Positions 42,399 to 50,651 of a stretch of DNA of 64,000 nt are shown in pieces. The first letter of the stretch is position 1, and each line of letters begins with the position of its first letter. Below the pieces are notes generated by a model. The model was not told the origin of the DNA and did no database searches. It saw only the letters and a program-made list of their open reading frames with translations. Origin of the DNA: Streptomyces griseoluteus. GTDB taxonomy: Bacteria; Actinomycetota; Actinomycetes; Streptomycetales; Streptomycetaceae. The stretch spans positions 248,001 through 312,000 of the forward strand of contig NZ_SRRU01000004.1 in NCBI RefSeq assembly GCF_004784465.1, given 5' to 3'. The position numbers were made by a program, and so were the translations under genes.

Positions 42399-43322
42399 TC
42401 AGACCCGCGCCCGGGTCCGCGCGGGCGTCCCCGCCGACTTCCCCCCTCCCTCCCCCCGCCGGCGCGCCGACCGGCGCCGGGTCAGCCATACCGTCAGAGC
42501 CACCACCAGGCCCAGGACCAACAGGAGCCAGGAGACCGTGCGGAGGCCGGAGGTGAGGGTGTCGTAGACGGCGGCGGCCACGGGGTGGGGGACGTCGGCG
42601 GGGAGGTCGGCGAGGGTGAGGGCGCGGCCTGCCGTGAGGGCCAGGCCGAGGAGGGCGCCGCCCAGCGCGGTGCCCAGGGCGGTGGCGACGATCGCGCGCC
42701 GGCGGCGTACGGCCAGGGCGATGCCGGCGGCGGCGAACAGGACGGCTGCCACCGGCAGCCACAGACCGGCGACTTCGAGCATGTGGAATCCCTTGCGGTA
42801 CCGGGTCAGCTCCCCCGCCGGGAGCACCGGGACCTCGGTGTGGCGCACTGGGATGCGGGCGGCGAGCGGAATGTGGTCCTCGGCGAGCTGGGCCTTGACC
42901 TCGGCGGTCACCGGGGCGAGGTCGACGGTGACCGCGCGCGGGGCGTCGCCCGCCGGGGCGTCCGCGCGCAGCGCCCGCAGCACCGCGTCGTGGGTGACCC
43001 GGTTGCCGGTGTTCCAGGCGAGGCGGAAGGCGCGGGTGTGGGTGAAGGAGCGCACCGCGTCCCGGACGAAGGGGCCGACCGAGCCGCGTACCGGCGTCAT
43101 GTCCGCGTGCTGGCCGACCTCGCGGAGGATGCCGTCTCCGACCGTGTCCGCGACGGCGTCCCGCACGGCCGGGTCGGCGGCGAGCGGGGCCATCGTGGTG
43201 ACGTACCGGCCCGTGTCGGTGAGCGTGTACGCCGCCCAGGCCGCCGGTGCGCCGAAGGGCACGAGGAGGCAGGCCAGGGCGATCAGCGCGGCCGACAGGG
43301 CACTCCTCAGTCGGGGGTGCAC
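42399..43322 (-). CDS. Conserved integral membrane protein, extracytoplasmic loop
   Basis: 307 aa; I recognise no named domain, though similar proteins are common in Streptomyces. It has an N-terminal helix (ALIALACLLVPFGAPAAWAA), a ~145-residue outer domain (YVTTMAPLAADPAVRDAVAD onward), and three C-terminal helices (LEVAGLWLPVAAVLFAAAGI, ATALGTALGGALLGLALTAG, VSWLLLVLGLVVALTVWL) with an Arg-rich tail. The start is GTG 43322, the first possible codon before the hydrophobic segment. No ribosome-binding site is clear. Function unknown. Confidence 0.7.
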   Translation of the reverse strand: MHPRLRSALSAALIALACLLVPFGAPAAWAAYTLTDTGRYVTTMAPLAADPAVRDAVADTVGDGILREVGQHADMTPVRGSVGPFVRDAVRSFTHTRAFRLAWNTGNRVTHDAVLRALRADAPAGDAPRAVTVDLAPVTAEVKAQLAEDHIPLAARIPVRHTEVPVLPAGELTRYRKGFHMLEVAGLWLPVAAVLFAAAGIALAVRRRRAIVATALGTALGGALLGLALTAGRALTLADLPADVPHPVAAAVYDTLTSGLRTVSWLLLVLGLVVALTVWLTRRRSARRRGEGGGKSAGTPARTRARV

Positions 43323-43360
43323 GTCTTACAGGCAAGTCCCGCCGGACCTTCGGCGCGAGC

Positions 43361-43397
43361 GGTGGGGGTGCGTTCGGGGGACGGACGCACCCCCACC
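43361..43397 (-). terminator. Hairpin terminator
   Basis: GGTGGGGGTGCGT (43361-43373) and ACGCACCCCCACC (43385-43397) form a perfect 13-bp stem with an 11-nt loop, directly after the stop of the gene ending at 43401. Confidence 0.82.
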
Positions 43398-43400
43398 GGC

Positions 43401-43868
43401 TCAGCTCACCCGGTGCCCCACCGCGTCCTCGTGGGTGTAGAAGCGGTAGAAGAACACGATGAACGTCACCGCCGCCACGATCAGCGGAATCCCCACCGAC
43501 CGCACGAGCGAGGCGCCCGCCTGGTTGTAGAGGAAGCCGAAGGACGCGCCGACGAACGCCGCCCACAGCAGCGCGTGCGTCTCGCGCCGCAGCCGGGGCG
43601 CGATCCTCAGCACGGCGTAGAACACGACGCCGAAGACCAGGGCGGTGAGGAACCCGAAGAGCAGGTTCCAGCCGGTGACCGGGCCGCCGGAGCGGCGGTT
43701 CGCGGCCGCCCAGTAGCCGTAGACCAGCGCCAGCAGCACCGGTACCGCGACCCTGGCCATGCGGTGGGTGCGGGTGTCGAAGACGTCGGGGGGCGGGGTG
43801 ATCGCCTTCGGGGCGTCCTGGCGGCCGCCTCGGATCGGCGTGCCGGGCGCGGGTGCCGCGTGAGCCAT
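43401..43868 (-). CDS. Small four-helix membrane protein
   Basis: 155 aa with four probable membrane helices (VAVPVLLALVYGYWAAANR, LLFGFLTALVFGVVFYAVL, LLWAAFVGASFGFLYNQAG, GIPLIVAAVTFIVFFYRFY). No family recognised. AAGGAG lies ~7 nt before ATG 43868. It is divergent from the SpoIIE phosphatase gene at 44061 across 192 bp. Its own terminator separates it from the next membrane protein gene. Confidence 0.72.
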   Translation of the reverse strand: MAHAAPAPGTPIRGGRQDAPKAITPPPDVFDTRTHRMARVAVPVLLALVYGYWAAANRRSGGPVTGWNLLFGFLTALVFGVVFYAVLRIAPRLRRETHALLWAAFVGASFGFLYNQAGASLVRSVGIPLIVAAVTFIVFFYRFYTHEDAVGHRVS

Positions 43869-44060
43869 GAGAGCGCTCCTTCTCTCGCCGCTTCGGGCCA
43901 TGGGGTGACGGCCCGGCTTCCAGGGCACACCTGCGGCGACGGCCCGGCAACTCGGCCGGGCGGGTGACGGGGCCCGGATGCGGCCTGGACCGGCCCGTGT
44001 TCCCCTGAGGTTTCCGAGGAGGGCGGCCCGCCGCGACCTTCGCGCGGCCCCGGGACGGAG

Positions 44061-45266
44061 ATGGGGCTCGTGACCGAGATGGAGTACGGGGACCGGCGCG
44101 AGCAGCGGCGGACCGTGGGCCGGGGCACCGCCTGGCTGGTGCCGCTGGTGCTGCTGGCGGCCATCGTGACGGTGGACCTCCAGACCGGGGAGAAGTTCCG
44201 CGTGGTCTCCTGGATCATCCTGGTGCCGAGCATCGCCGCCGCGATCTGCGGGGTCGGCGCGACCATCCTGTTCGCCCTGCTGTCCCTGGCCGCCTACCTC
44301 GCCGTGGACACCGCCTTCCCCGAGCGGTACCGGGCGGGCACCGCCGACTTCGTGCTGCTCGCGTTCGGCGGCGTGCTCGCCGTGACCGCCTCCGTGGTGC
44401 GGACGCGCCGGGAGCGGCGGGGCCTGCACATGCGGGACATCGCCGAGACCACCCGCCGTACGGTGCTGCGCCCGCTGCCGCCGAACTGGGCCGGTCTGGA
44501 GCACGCGGGCGTGTACCTGGCCGCCGACGTGGACGCGCGGGTGGGCGGTGACTTCTACGACATCCAGCCCGGCCCGAACGGCACGCGGGTGCTCCTCGGG
44601 GACGTGCAGGGCAAGGGCCTCGGCGCGGTGGAGACGGCCGCCGCCCTGCTGGGCACCTTCCGCGAGGTGGCGTACCACGAGCCCGACCTGGTGACCGTGG
44701 CCGACCGGCTGGAGGTGCGGATGTGCCGCCACCGGGGGCACACCGCCGCGCTGGGCCGGTACGACGGCGACCGGTTCGCCACCGCGCTGCTGCTGGGCTT
44801 CCCCAAGGACGCGCGGGACGCCGTCGAAGTGATCAACTTCGGGCACGAGCCGCCGCTCGCCGTGGGCCCGCGCGGAGTGCGCCCGCTGCCCGGCGGGGAG
44901 CGGCTGCCGATCGGCTTCGGGGACCTCACGGGGGCCGCGGAGCCCGGCGCCGAACCGGGACCGCCCGCCTGCCGGGTGCGGCTGGACGAGGACGAGACGC
45001 TGCTGATGGTGACGGACGGGGTGACCGAGGCCCGCGACCGCGCCGACGAGTTCTATCCGCTGCTGGACGACGTGGCCCGCGCGGTGGCCGCCGACCACGG
45101 CCGGGCCGCGCCCCGGCGGCTGGTCCGCCTGGTCCGTGAGGGCGTGCTGCGGCACACCCGTGGCCGGCTCGACGACGACACCACCGTCTTCGCGCTGCGC
45201 AGGCTCCCCGAGCCGCAGTCCGACCCCGGCCCCGCGTCCACGACCGGGCGACCTTCGCGGGCCTGA
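44061..45266 (+). CDS. Membrane-bound SpoIIE-type PP2C phosphatase
   Basis: 401 aa. Three N-terminal membrane helices (~25-115) lead to a SpoIIE/PP2C domain with VGGDFYDIQPGPNGTRVLLG, GDVQGKGLGAVETAA, VTDGVTEARDRADEF and RLDDDTTVFALRR, so the metal ligands are intact. Unlike the protein at 30744-32939 it has no sensor or ATPase domain. Many Streptomyces carry dozens of such phosphatases, which act on anti-sigma factor antagonists. The ATG is preceded by GGACGGAG. Confidence 0.88.
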   Translation: MGLVTEMEYGDRREQRRTVGRGTAWLVPLVLLAAIVTVDLQTGEKFRVVSWIILVPSIAAAICGVGATILFALLSLAAYLAVDTAFPERYRAGTADFVLLAFGGVLAVTASVVRTRRERRGLHMRDIAETTRRTVLRPLPPNWAGLEHAGVYLAADVDARVGGDFYDIQPGPNGTRVLLGDVQGKGLGAVETAAALLGTFREVAYHEPDLVTVADRLEVRMCRHRGHTAALGRYDGDRFATALLLGFPKDARDAVEVINFGHEPPLAVGPRGVRPLPGGERLPIGFGDLTGAAEPGAEPGPPACRVRLDEDETLLMVTDGVTEARDRADEFYPLLDDVARAVAADHGRAAPRRLVRLVREGVLRHTRGRLDDDTTVFALRRLPEPQSDPGPASTTGRPSRA

Positions 45267-45343
45267 GCCGCGCCGCCCGCGTCCAGCGGTTACGGTGCTG
45301 GCTGACCGGCGTAACCGGCCGGCCGAACACAGGGGGAGGCGCC

Positions 45344-46396
45344 ATGCCCGGAACCGTGCTGCTGCTCGCGGCCGCGCCGCTGGGCCGCGGCCGCCTGGTG
45401 GACGCGGCGGCCGTGCTGCCCGTACTGGGCGCGGTCGCGCCGTCCGTGCTGGCGGGCACCGACACCGCGCACGTGGTCGAACTCGCCGACCCGCTCGACC
45501 CGCAGGGCGTGCTGACCCGGCTGCGCGCGGCCGCCGCCGCGTCCGGCCCGCTGACGGTGTACGTCACCGGGCAGCTGCTGCTGGACCGCCGCCAGCGACT
45601 CCCCCACCTCGCGCTGGCCCGCACCACTCCGGCCACCGCCCGCTACACCGCGCTGCCCTGGCACTGGCTCAAGGACGAGCTGCGGCTCCGCCCGGCCGGG
45701 ACCACCCATCTGCTGCTGGACCTGCACGCGGACGCCGAGACCTGGGCCGATCTGGCGGAACGCCCGCTGGACTCGGGCCGTACGGCCGTCGTGCACGGCC
45801 GGATCGCGCCCCCGCCGGGCCGGCGCCGGATCGCGGAGCCGACGTACATGCGGGCCGTGGCGGCGCTGCTGCGCGGCGGGCACCGGCCGCCGGTCGCGGA
45901 GCTGCACCGGCGGGCGCTGGACCGGATCGCGGCCGAGCTGCCGTCCAACCTGGTGCTCACCGCCCCCGACGACGAGGGCGACCCGCACGCCGCGCTGAGC
46001 GCCGCCGTCCGGGCCGGGCGCCATGCCGACGCCGACCGGCTGGCCGCCCGCCACCAGGAGGCGGCGGTACGGCGGCACGGGCCCGCCTCCGAGGACGCCC
46101 TGCACTGGGCGGAGGTCCGCGCCGACCTGGCGATGTTCGCGGGCGACCCGGTGCGCAGCTGCCGCGCCTGGCTCGGCGTGGCCGGCTTCCGCCTCGCCTC
46201 CGGCCACGCTCCCGACGCCCCCGCCGTGGAGTCCGCGGTGGACCGCGCCCACCACCAGTGGAGCCGCATCGAGGACGCGGACCGGGTACGCGAACTGGGC
46301 CACAAGCTCGCGGAGTTGCGTGCCCGGGTACCAGGACGCCGGGAGGGCGCCCTGGACGCCGTGCGGGAGCGGCTGGAGCAGCTACAGGACAGCTGA
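45344..46396 (+). CDS. Unknown protein with possible degenerate caspase-like core and helical repeats
   Basis: 350 aa; no family recognised with confidence. The N-terminal ~160 residues alternate strands and helices (VLLLAAAP, LTVYVTGQLLLD, THLLLDLHADAETW), a pattern that recalls the caspase-fold strands yFSGHG and lllDaChSG but without the His or Cys dyad. Residues ~190-330 are Ala/Arg/Leu-rich helices like TPR repeats. GGGGAGG precedes the ATG. It ends 2 bp from the convergent propeller gene. No signal peptide or membrane segment. Confidence 0.6.
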   Translation: MPGTVLLLAAAPLGRGRLVDAAAVLPVLGAVAPSVLAGTDTAHVVELADPLDPQGVLTRLRAAAAASGPLTVYVTGQLLLDRRQRLPHLALARTTPATARYTALPWHWLKDELRLRPAGTTHLLLDLHADAETWADLAERPLDSGRTAVVHGRIAPPPGRRRIAEPTYMRAVAALLRGGHRPPVAELHRRALDRIAAELPSNLVLTAPDDEGDPHAALSAAVRAGRHADADRLAARHQEAAVRRHGPASEDALHWAEVRADLAMFAGDPVRSCRAWLGVAGFRLASGHAPDAPAVESAVDRAHHQWSRIEDADRVRELGHKLAELRARVPGRREGALDAVRERLEQLQDS

Positions 46397-46398
46397 CG

Positions 46399-48369
46399 TC
46401 ACTTGGTGAACAGGAAGTACTTCCAGGAGCCGTACGTCGTGGAGTTCACGCTGTCGCCGGAGCTGCCGTTGATGTACGACGAGCGCACCCGCAGCCGGTA
46501 GCCGGCCTCCTGGCCGTGGTCGCCGGTGTACCGCACCTCGGAGACCCCGTTGGTGCCGAGCTTGAAGTAGTCCGACCCGGCGTCGTACCAGGTGCCCTGG
46601 TAGTGGACCTGGATCTCCAGACGGTGCGAACGGCCCTTGTAGTAGGGCATCTTGGTGGTGAAGCGCGGGTCGGTGGACTTGTGGAAGTAGGCGTAGGTCT
46701 GGCCGTACGTCCTCACCGACTTGTACTGCTTGGCCGTCGTCAGGGACACGCTGACGCGGGTCCAGACGGTGCTGGTGGCGCTCGCCGTGGCGGTGCGCGC
46801 GTCACCGGCGAACTTCGCGGTGAGCTTGGTGTCCCGGCGCAGGTCGAGGGTGACGGCGAGGTCGCCGTTGGAGTTGACCTTGCCGGACTTCACCAGCTTG
46901 TTCGGCTTGTCGGCGCCGTAGGGGTCGGCCCAGATCTCCACCGTGCGGTTCTTGTACGTCTTCCCCAGGTGGGCCGTGAACTTCACGTCCTTGCCGTAGG
47001 AGTAGACCTTGCCGTTGTTGTTCAGCGACAGCGACGCCTTGCTGCGGGAGACGGTCGCACTGTCGCTGCCGGAGGCCGCGGTGTGGGCGGCGTCGCCCGC
47101 GTAGGACACCTTGTACGTGACCTTGCCGCCGGCCGGCGGGGTGTCGGTGAAGGAGTAGCTGCCGTCGGCCTTCGTGCCGACCTGGGGCAGCGGCTTGCCC
47201 TTGGGGGACTCCAGGTCGGTGCGGGTCACGGTGAGCCGGGTCCCGGCCGGGAGCGCGGCCTTCGAGGTCACCTTGCCCTTGACGGTGAGCGTCTTGGCGC
47301 GGGTCGCGGTGGCCGGGGCGTCGGCGGTGACCTTGGTGACGGCCTTGGTGGGGCCCTCCAGTACGCGCAGCCGGTAGGCGCCGTCGTAGTCGTGGCTGAC
47401 CGCGAAGAGACGGGAGCTGTCCGGCGCCCAGGCGAGTCCGGCGTCCGCGAGGATCTGGTCGCTCGCCTCGAAGTCGTACTCCCGGACCGACGTCCGCTGC
47501 CCCGGCTTGAACACGAACACGTCGGGCTCGTACGCGCCGTCGATGCCCGCCGCCACCGAGCCGTCCGGGGCGATGTCCACTGCGTTCGGGTAGGCGTCGG
47601 TCGGGTAGGAGCCGTCGTCCGACAGGTCGGCCGTGTTGTAGACCGCCTGGTGGTACGGGTAGCCGCTGGCCACCACGAGCCGCTGCCCGTCGGGTGTGAC
47701 GGCGAGGTCGCGCAGGTTGCCGCCGTCCACGCTGCGATGCGCGGTGCGGACGGGGGTGCCGGACGAGACGTCGTAAACGCCCAGTTCGGACGGGCTCTGC
47801 GACGGGATGCCGACGACCAGGGTGCCGCCCGCACCGTCGAGCATGGGCGCGGCGAACCAGGGGCTCTGCGGGTCCTGGGCCAGGGCGACGGTGGGCTCGG
47901 CCGCGGTGAGGTCGATCGAACCGATGTTGCCGCCGATGCCGGTGGCGTCGGAGTCGTAGCCGAACCACAGCTTGCCGCCGGCGATCGCCGGGTACTTCGG
48001 GTCGATGTCGCCCACCGGATAGCGGGCGGACTCGGTGGCGGTCGCGGTGTCGATGGCCACGATCGCGTCCGTGCCGCCGGGGACCGCCGCGTACAGGGTG
48101 GCGGAATCGGCGGAGAGTTCCAGGCCGAGCACGCCGGGCAGGGCGGTGAGCTGCTTGACGACCGTGCCCCGGTAGTCGGTGACGACGATTTTGCCGCCGG
48201 ACGGGTCGCTGAGGAACACCCGCTGGTGGAGGCCGTCCACCACCAGGGAACCGGTCGACCTGACCGGCAGCGGCTGCACGGTGTCGGCGTGGGCGGGGGC
48301 GGCCGCGAGGGCCGCCGAGCTGAAGAGCACCGCCAGAGCGGTGGCGGTGGAGCGGGTGCGTATACGCAC
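46399..48369 (-). CDS. Secreted beta-propeller protein with Ig-like repeats
   Basis: 656 aa. A signal peptide (ATALAVLFSSAALAAAPAHA-DT) precedes a YncE/NHL-like propeller (~35-330; blocks such as GLHQRVFLSDPSGGKIVVTD and LAVTPDGQRLVVASGYPYHQ). Two or more Ig-like domains follow (~340-540; TLTVKGKVTSKAALPAGTRL, GKVTYKVSYAGDAAHTAASG) and a C-terminal ~110-residue domain (YAYFHKSTDPRFTTK, Tyr-rich). It is exported, without a visible anchor. Start set at GTG 48369, which has a G-rich ribosome-binding site and gives a normal signal peptide; the frame is open upstream without support. Ligand unknown. Confidence 0.82.
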   Translation of the reverse strand: MRIRTRSTATALAVLFSSAALAAAPAHADTVQPLPVRSTGSLVVDGLHQRVFLSDPSGGKIVVTDYRGTVVKQLTALPGVLGLELSADSATLYAAVPGGTDAIVAIDTATATESARYPVGDIDPKYPAIAGGKLWFGYDSDATGIGGNIGSIDLTAAEPTVALAQDPQSPWFAAPMLDGAGGTLVVGIPSQSPSELGVYDVSSGTPVRTAHRSVDGGNLRDLAVTPDGQRLVVASGYPYHQAVYNTADLSDDGSYPTDAYPNAVDIAPDGSVAAGIDGAYEPDVFVFKPGQRTSVREYDFEASDQILADAGLAWAPDSSRLFAVSHDYDGAYRLRVLEGPTKAVTKVTADAPATATRAKTLTVKGKVTSKAALPAGTRLTVTRTDLESPKGKPLPQVGTKADGSYSFTDTPPAGGKVTYKVSYAGDAAHTAASGSDSATVSRSKASLSLNNNGKVYSYGKDVKFTAHLGKTYKNRTVEIWADPYGADKPNKLVKSGKVNSNGDLAVTLDLRRDTKLTAKFAGDARTATASATSTVWTRVSVSLTTAKQYKSVRTYGQTYAYFHKSTDPRFTTKMPYYKGRSHRLEIQVHYQGTWYDAGSDYFKLGTNGVSEVRYTGDHGQEAGYRLRVRSSYINGSSGDSVNSTTYGSWKYFLFTK

Positions 48370-48525
48370 GCTGATTCGAACCCCCCGGAACGAATGCTGA
48401 GTTGGAGCCGTACGGGCGGCACGGCGCGGAGAGTCCCCGGTGCGCCTGTGATGTGGGTGAGCTGTGTGCCTCGTGCGGCGAGTGAGCAAAGAGTAGGTCA
48501 TGCCGCTGACAGCGTCACGCGCTGA

Positions 48526-50073
48526 TCACCAGGTGAAGCCCTCTTGGATCTTCATGCAGGCATCCGTCCTGTCGCCGCTCAGTACGGCCGCCGATTCGGG
48601 GACCTCGCGCTCGGCGGGTTCGGGGAAGCGGTCGCCGGAGGGCCAGTCGGCGCCGACGACGAGGGTGATGTCCCGCGCGTCGTCCACCGCGCGGACGCGG
48701 GCGGGGGGGATGTTCAGCTCCTTGGCCACCGCCAGGGCGTCGCCCCTGAGCGTGGTGCCGGAGTAGAGGACGGAGGTGCCGGGCTCGGCGGCGGGGGTCT
48801 TCTCGTCGAGGGTGTGGGTGAAGCCGTGGTCGCGGAGGATGCCGGCGACCGCCCCGGCGCGGTCGGGCGCGGGGGACTCCAGGCCCGCGCCGGTGCCGTT
48901 CTTGACCCGGACGGTGATCTCGGCGGGGGGCGCGGCCGGGTCGGTGGTCTTCGGACCGGGGTCCTTGGTGCCGCGGCCGTCCAGCGGGACGTCGTCGCGG
49001 ACCATGGAGACGAGCTTGTCGGCGTCGTCGGCGGCGGGCACCAGGCGGTTGCGGTCCTGCGACCACGGGGTGGTGGGCAGGGTGGTCATGGTGATCCGCT
49101 CGGTGGGCACCTTCTGCAGCTCCATCGAGAGGTCGTACAGCTTCTTGACCGTGCCGAGGCCCTCGTCGACGGTGAGCGCGCTGGTCGCGGCCTCCGCGAG
49201 GCGCCGCATCTCGGCGGGGTTGCCGAGAGTGGCGTTGGCGCGGAGCTGGCGGACCATGGAGTTCATGTACATGTGCTGGGCGTGGGTGCGGCCGACGTCG
49301 GTGCCGTCCTCGAAGCCGTAGCGGGTGCGGAGCCACTGGAGGGCCTGCTCGCCCTTGACCGGGTGGGTGCCCGCCCTGAGCTTCAGACCGGAGCCGTGGC
49401 CGCTCGCGGTGTGCGAGTAGACGTTCTGCTCCACGCAGACCGGGACGCCGCCGATGGCGTCGGCCATGGCGACCACGCCGGAGAAGTCGACCATCATGAA
49501 GTGGTCCACGGGAATGCCGGTGAGCCGCATCCAGGTGGCGACCGTGCAGCCGGGGCCGCCCCGGCCCAGCGACTCGTTGGCCATCGCCAGGCTCAGCTCC
49601 GGATACACCTTCTTGGTGACGGGGTCGGTGCAGCGGGGGATCGGGACCATGGTGTCGCGGGGCAGGCTGATCACCGACATGTCGTTCCGGTCCGCCGAGA
49701 CGTGCAGCAGCATCTGTACGTCCGCCAGCGGGGGGCGGCCCACATCGCCCTTGGAACCGCCGAGTTCGAGGTCGTCGGCGGTGTTCCGGCTGTCCGAGCC
49801 GATCAGCAGGATGTTCAGCGGGGTACGGCCCGCCGCGTCCGGCGTGGCCGAGGGGTTGGGGCTGTCGCCGAGGTTGAGCGGGGCCTTGGCGAGGTTGCCG
49901 TTGAGGTGCCGGTAGTAGAGGTAGCCGGCGGCGGCGGTGCCGAGCAGGAGCAGGGCCAGCGCGAGGGCGGTCCAGCGCAGGACGCGTCCGGCCCGCTTTC
50001 CCGGCGGCGGCCCGGTCTCGCCGGTGGTGTCCGGTGCCCCGGTGTCCTCCGTGCGCAGGCTGCTACCCGTCAT
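48526..50073 (-). CDS. LytR-CpsA-Psr (LCP) family protein with LytR_C domain
   Basis: 515 aa. A cytoplasmic tail and one membrane helix (~32-52, WTALALALLLLGTAAAGYLY) are followed by the LCP domain (~90-280), with NILLIGSDSR, the Arg/Asp-rich ADRNDMSVISLPRDTMV and the DFSGVVAMADAIGGVPVCV block, and a C-terminal LytR_C domain (~390-480). LCP enzymes transfer teichoic acids, arabinogalactan or other glycopolymers from lipid carriers to peptidoglycan. ATG 50073 is preceded by a G-rich site; the open frame starts 22 codons earlier. Confidence 0.88.
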   Translation of the reverse strand: MTGSSLRTEDTGAPDTTGETGPPPGKRAGRVLRWTALALALLLLGTAAAGYLYYRHLNGNLAKAPLNLGDSPNPSATPDAAGRTPLNILLIGSDSRNTADDLELGGSKGDVGRPPLADVQMLLHVSADRNDMSVISLPRDTMVPIPRCTDPVTKKVYPELSLAMANESLGRGGPGCTVATWMRLTGIPVDHFMMVDFSGVVAMADAIGGVPVCVEQNVYSHTASGHGSGLKLRAGTHPVKGEQALQWLRTRYGFEDGTDVGRTHAQHMYMNSMVRQLRANATLGNPAEMRRLAEAATSALTVDEGLGTVKKLYDLSMELQKVPTERITMTTLPTTPWSQDRNRLVPAADDADKLVSMVRDDVPLDGRGTKDPGPKTTDPAAPPAEITVRVKNGTGAGLESPAPDRAGAVAGILRDHGFTHTLDEKTPAAEPGTSVLYSGTTLRGDALAVAKELNIPPARVRAVDDARDITLVVGADWPSGDRFPEPAEREVPESAAVLSGDRTDACMKIQEGFTW

Positions 50074-50202
50074 CCCCCGTGCCCTTCCGCCCTGGCCCCC
50101 CGACCCCGGCCACCGAAAAGAAACCCCGTTCAGCGGCAAGGCGGTTCGCGCTGCGTGAAGGGCCTGGCCGGATCGTGGCTCACCCTAATGGCGGGGTCCG
50201 CT

Positions 50203-50215
50203 GTCAACTGTTGAC
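50203..50215. promoter_or_regulatory. Palindrome in the LCP promoter region
   Basis: GTCAAC-T-GTTGAC is a perfect inverted repeat 130 bp upstream of the LCP start codon. A second, CCGGT-ACA-ACCGG, lies 17 bp further (50232-50244). Both are candidate operator sites for the LCP gene. Confidence 0.4.
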
Positions 50216-50343
50216 GGTGAGATATTCCACTCCGGTACAACCGGTGTCTTGATGGTGTTTGGGGGGGTTCGCCGGGCGGCTCGGGGTGGGTTTTACTCGG
50301 GGTTGGGCGAGAAACCCCCTTGCGCGACGAGGCGTTGGGGTTG

Positions 50344-50541
50344 TCAGGGCTGGGCGTGCCGGGCGACGGGTTCGGGGGCGGCGCCCGCCGCACGGGCCGG
50401 GCCGGCGTGGCCGGCGATCACGAGGGTGGCAACGGCCACCACGGCCGCCACGGTCCCTCTGGCGAACGGGCCGGCGTCCGCGAGGCGGAGCCGGGTGCGG
50501 GCGGGAGCATGGGGGCGTGCGGCGGGCGTGCGACCTGGCAC
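50344..50541 (-). CDS. Possible small secreted peptide (signal-peptide microORF)
   Basis: 65 aa, start GTG with GAGGTA 4 nt upstream. The N-terminal part is Arg/Pro-rich, followed by a hydrophobic stretch (TVAAVVAVATLVIAG) and an ARA-AGA signal-peptidase-like site, leaving only ~15 residues (GAAPEPVARHAQP). About 86% of its third codon positions are G or C, consistent with coding, but the region is GC-rich anyway. Divergent from the XRE-TPR regulator with a palindrome between the starts. It could be a secreted signal peptide precursor, or a chance ORF. Confidence 0.4.
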   Translation of the reverse strand: MPGRTPAARPHAPARTRLRLADAGPFARGTVAAVVAVATLVIAGHAGPARAAGAAPEPVARHAQP

Positions 50542-50567
50542 GGCTACCTCGCAACATCAGCGACGGG

Positions 50568-50581
50568 TCAAGCGGACTTGA
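50568..50581. promoter_or_regulatory. Shared palindrome between XRE-TPR gene and microORF
   Basis: TCAAG-CGGA-CTTGA is a 14-bp inverted repeat, 27 bp before the minus-strand GTG and 71 bp before the regulator ATG. It is well placed as an autoregulatory operator. A TAACCT -10-like element lies at 50591-50596 for the plus strand. Confidence 0.5.
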
Positions 50582-50651
50582 GCCGCCGTTTAACCTAGGG
50601 CTGCGGGACCTCAACGACAAGGGGACCCAGGGGAGTTGGGGAGGGGCGGGC

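Larger units (their letters stand above)
50074..50651. other. 578-bp region between LCP and XRE-TPR genes
   Basis: It contains the promoter of the LCP gene (left part, with two short palindromes at 50203-50215 and 50232-50244), a possible 65-codon minus-strand ORF (50344-50541), and a shared palindrome (50568-50581) before the regulator gene. The rest shows nothing I can assign. Confidence 0.5.

Noticed and set aside
48369..48385. GGTTCGAATC-like T-loop sequence (minus strand) suggesting a tRNA
   Set aside because: No acceptor, D or anticodon arms surround it; it is the sequence just upstream of a GTG start.
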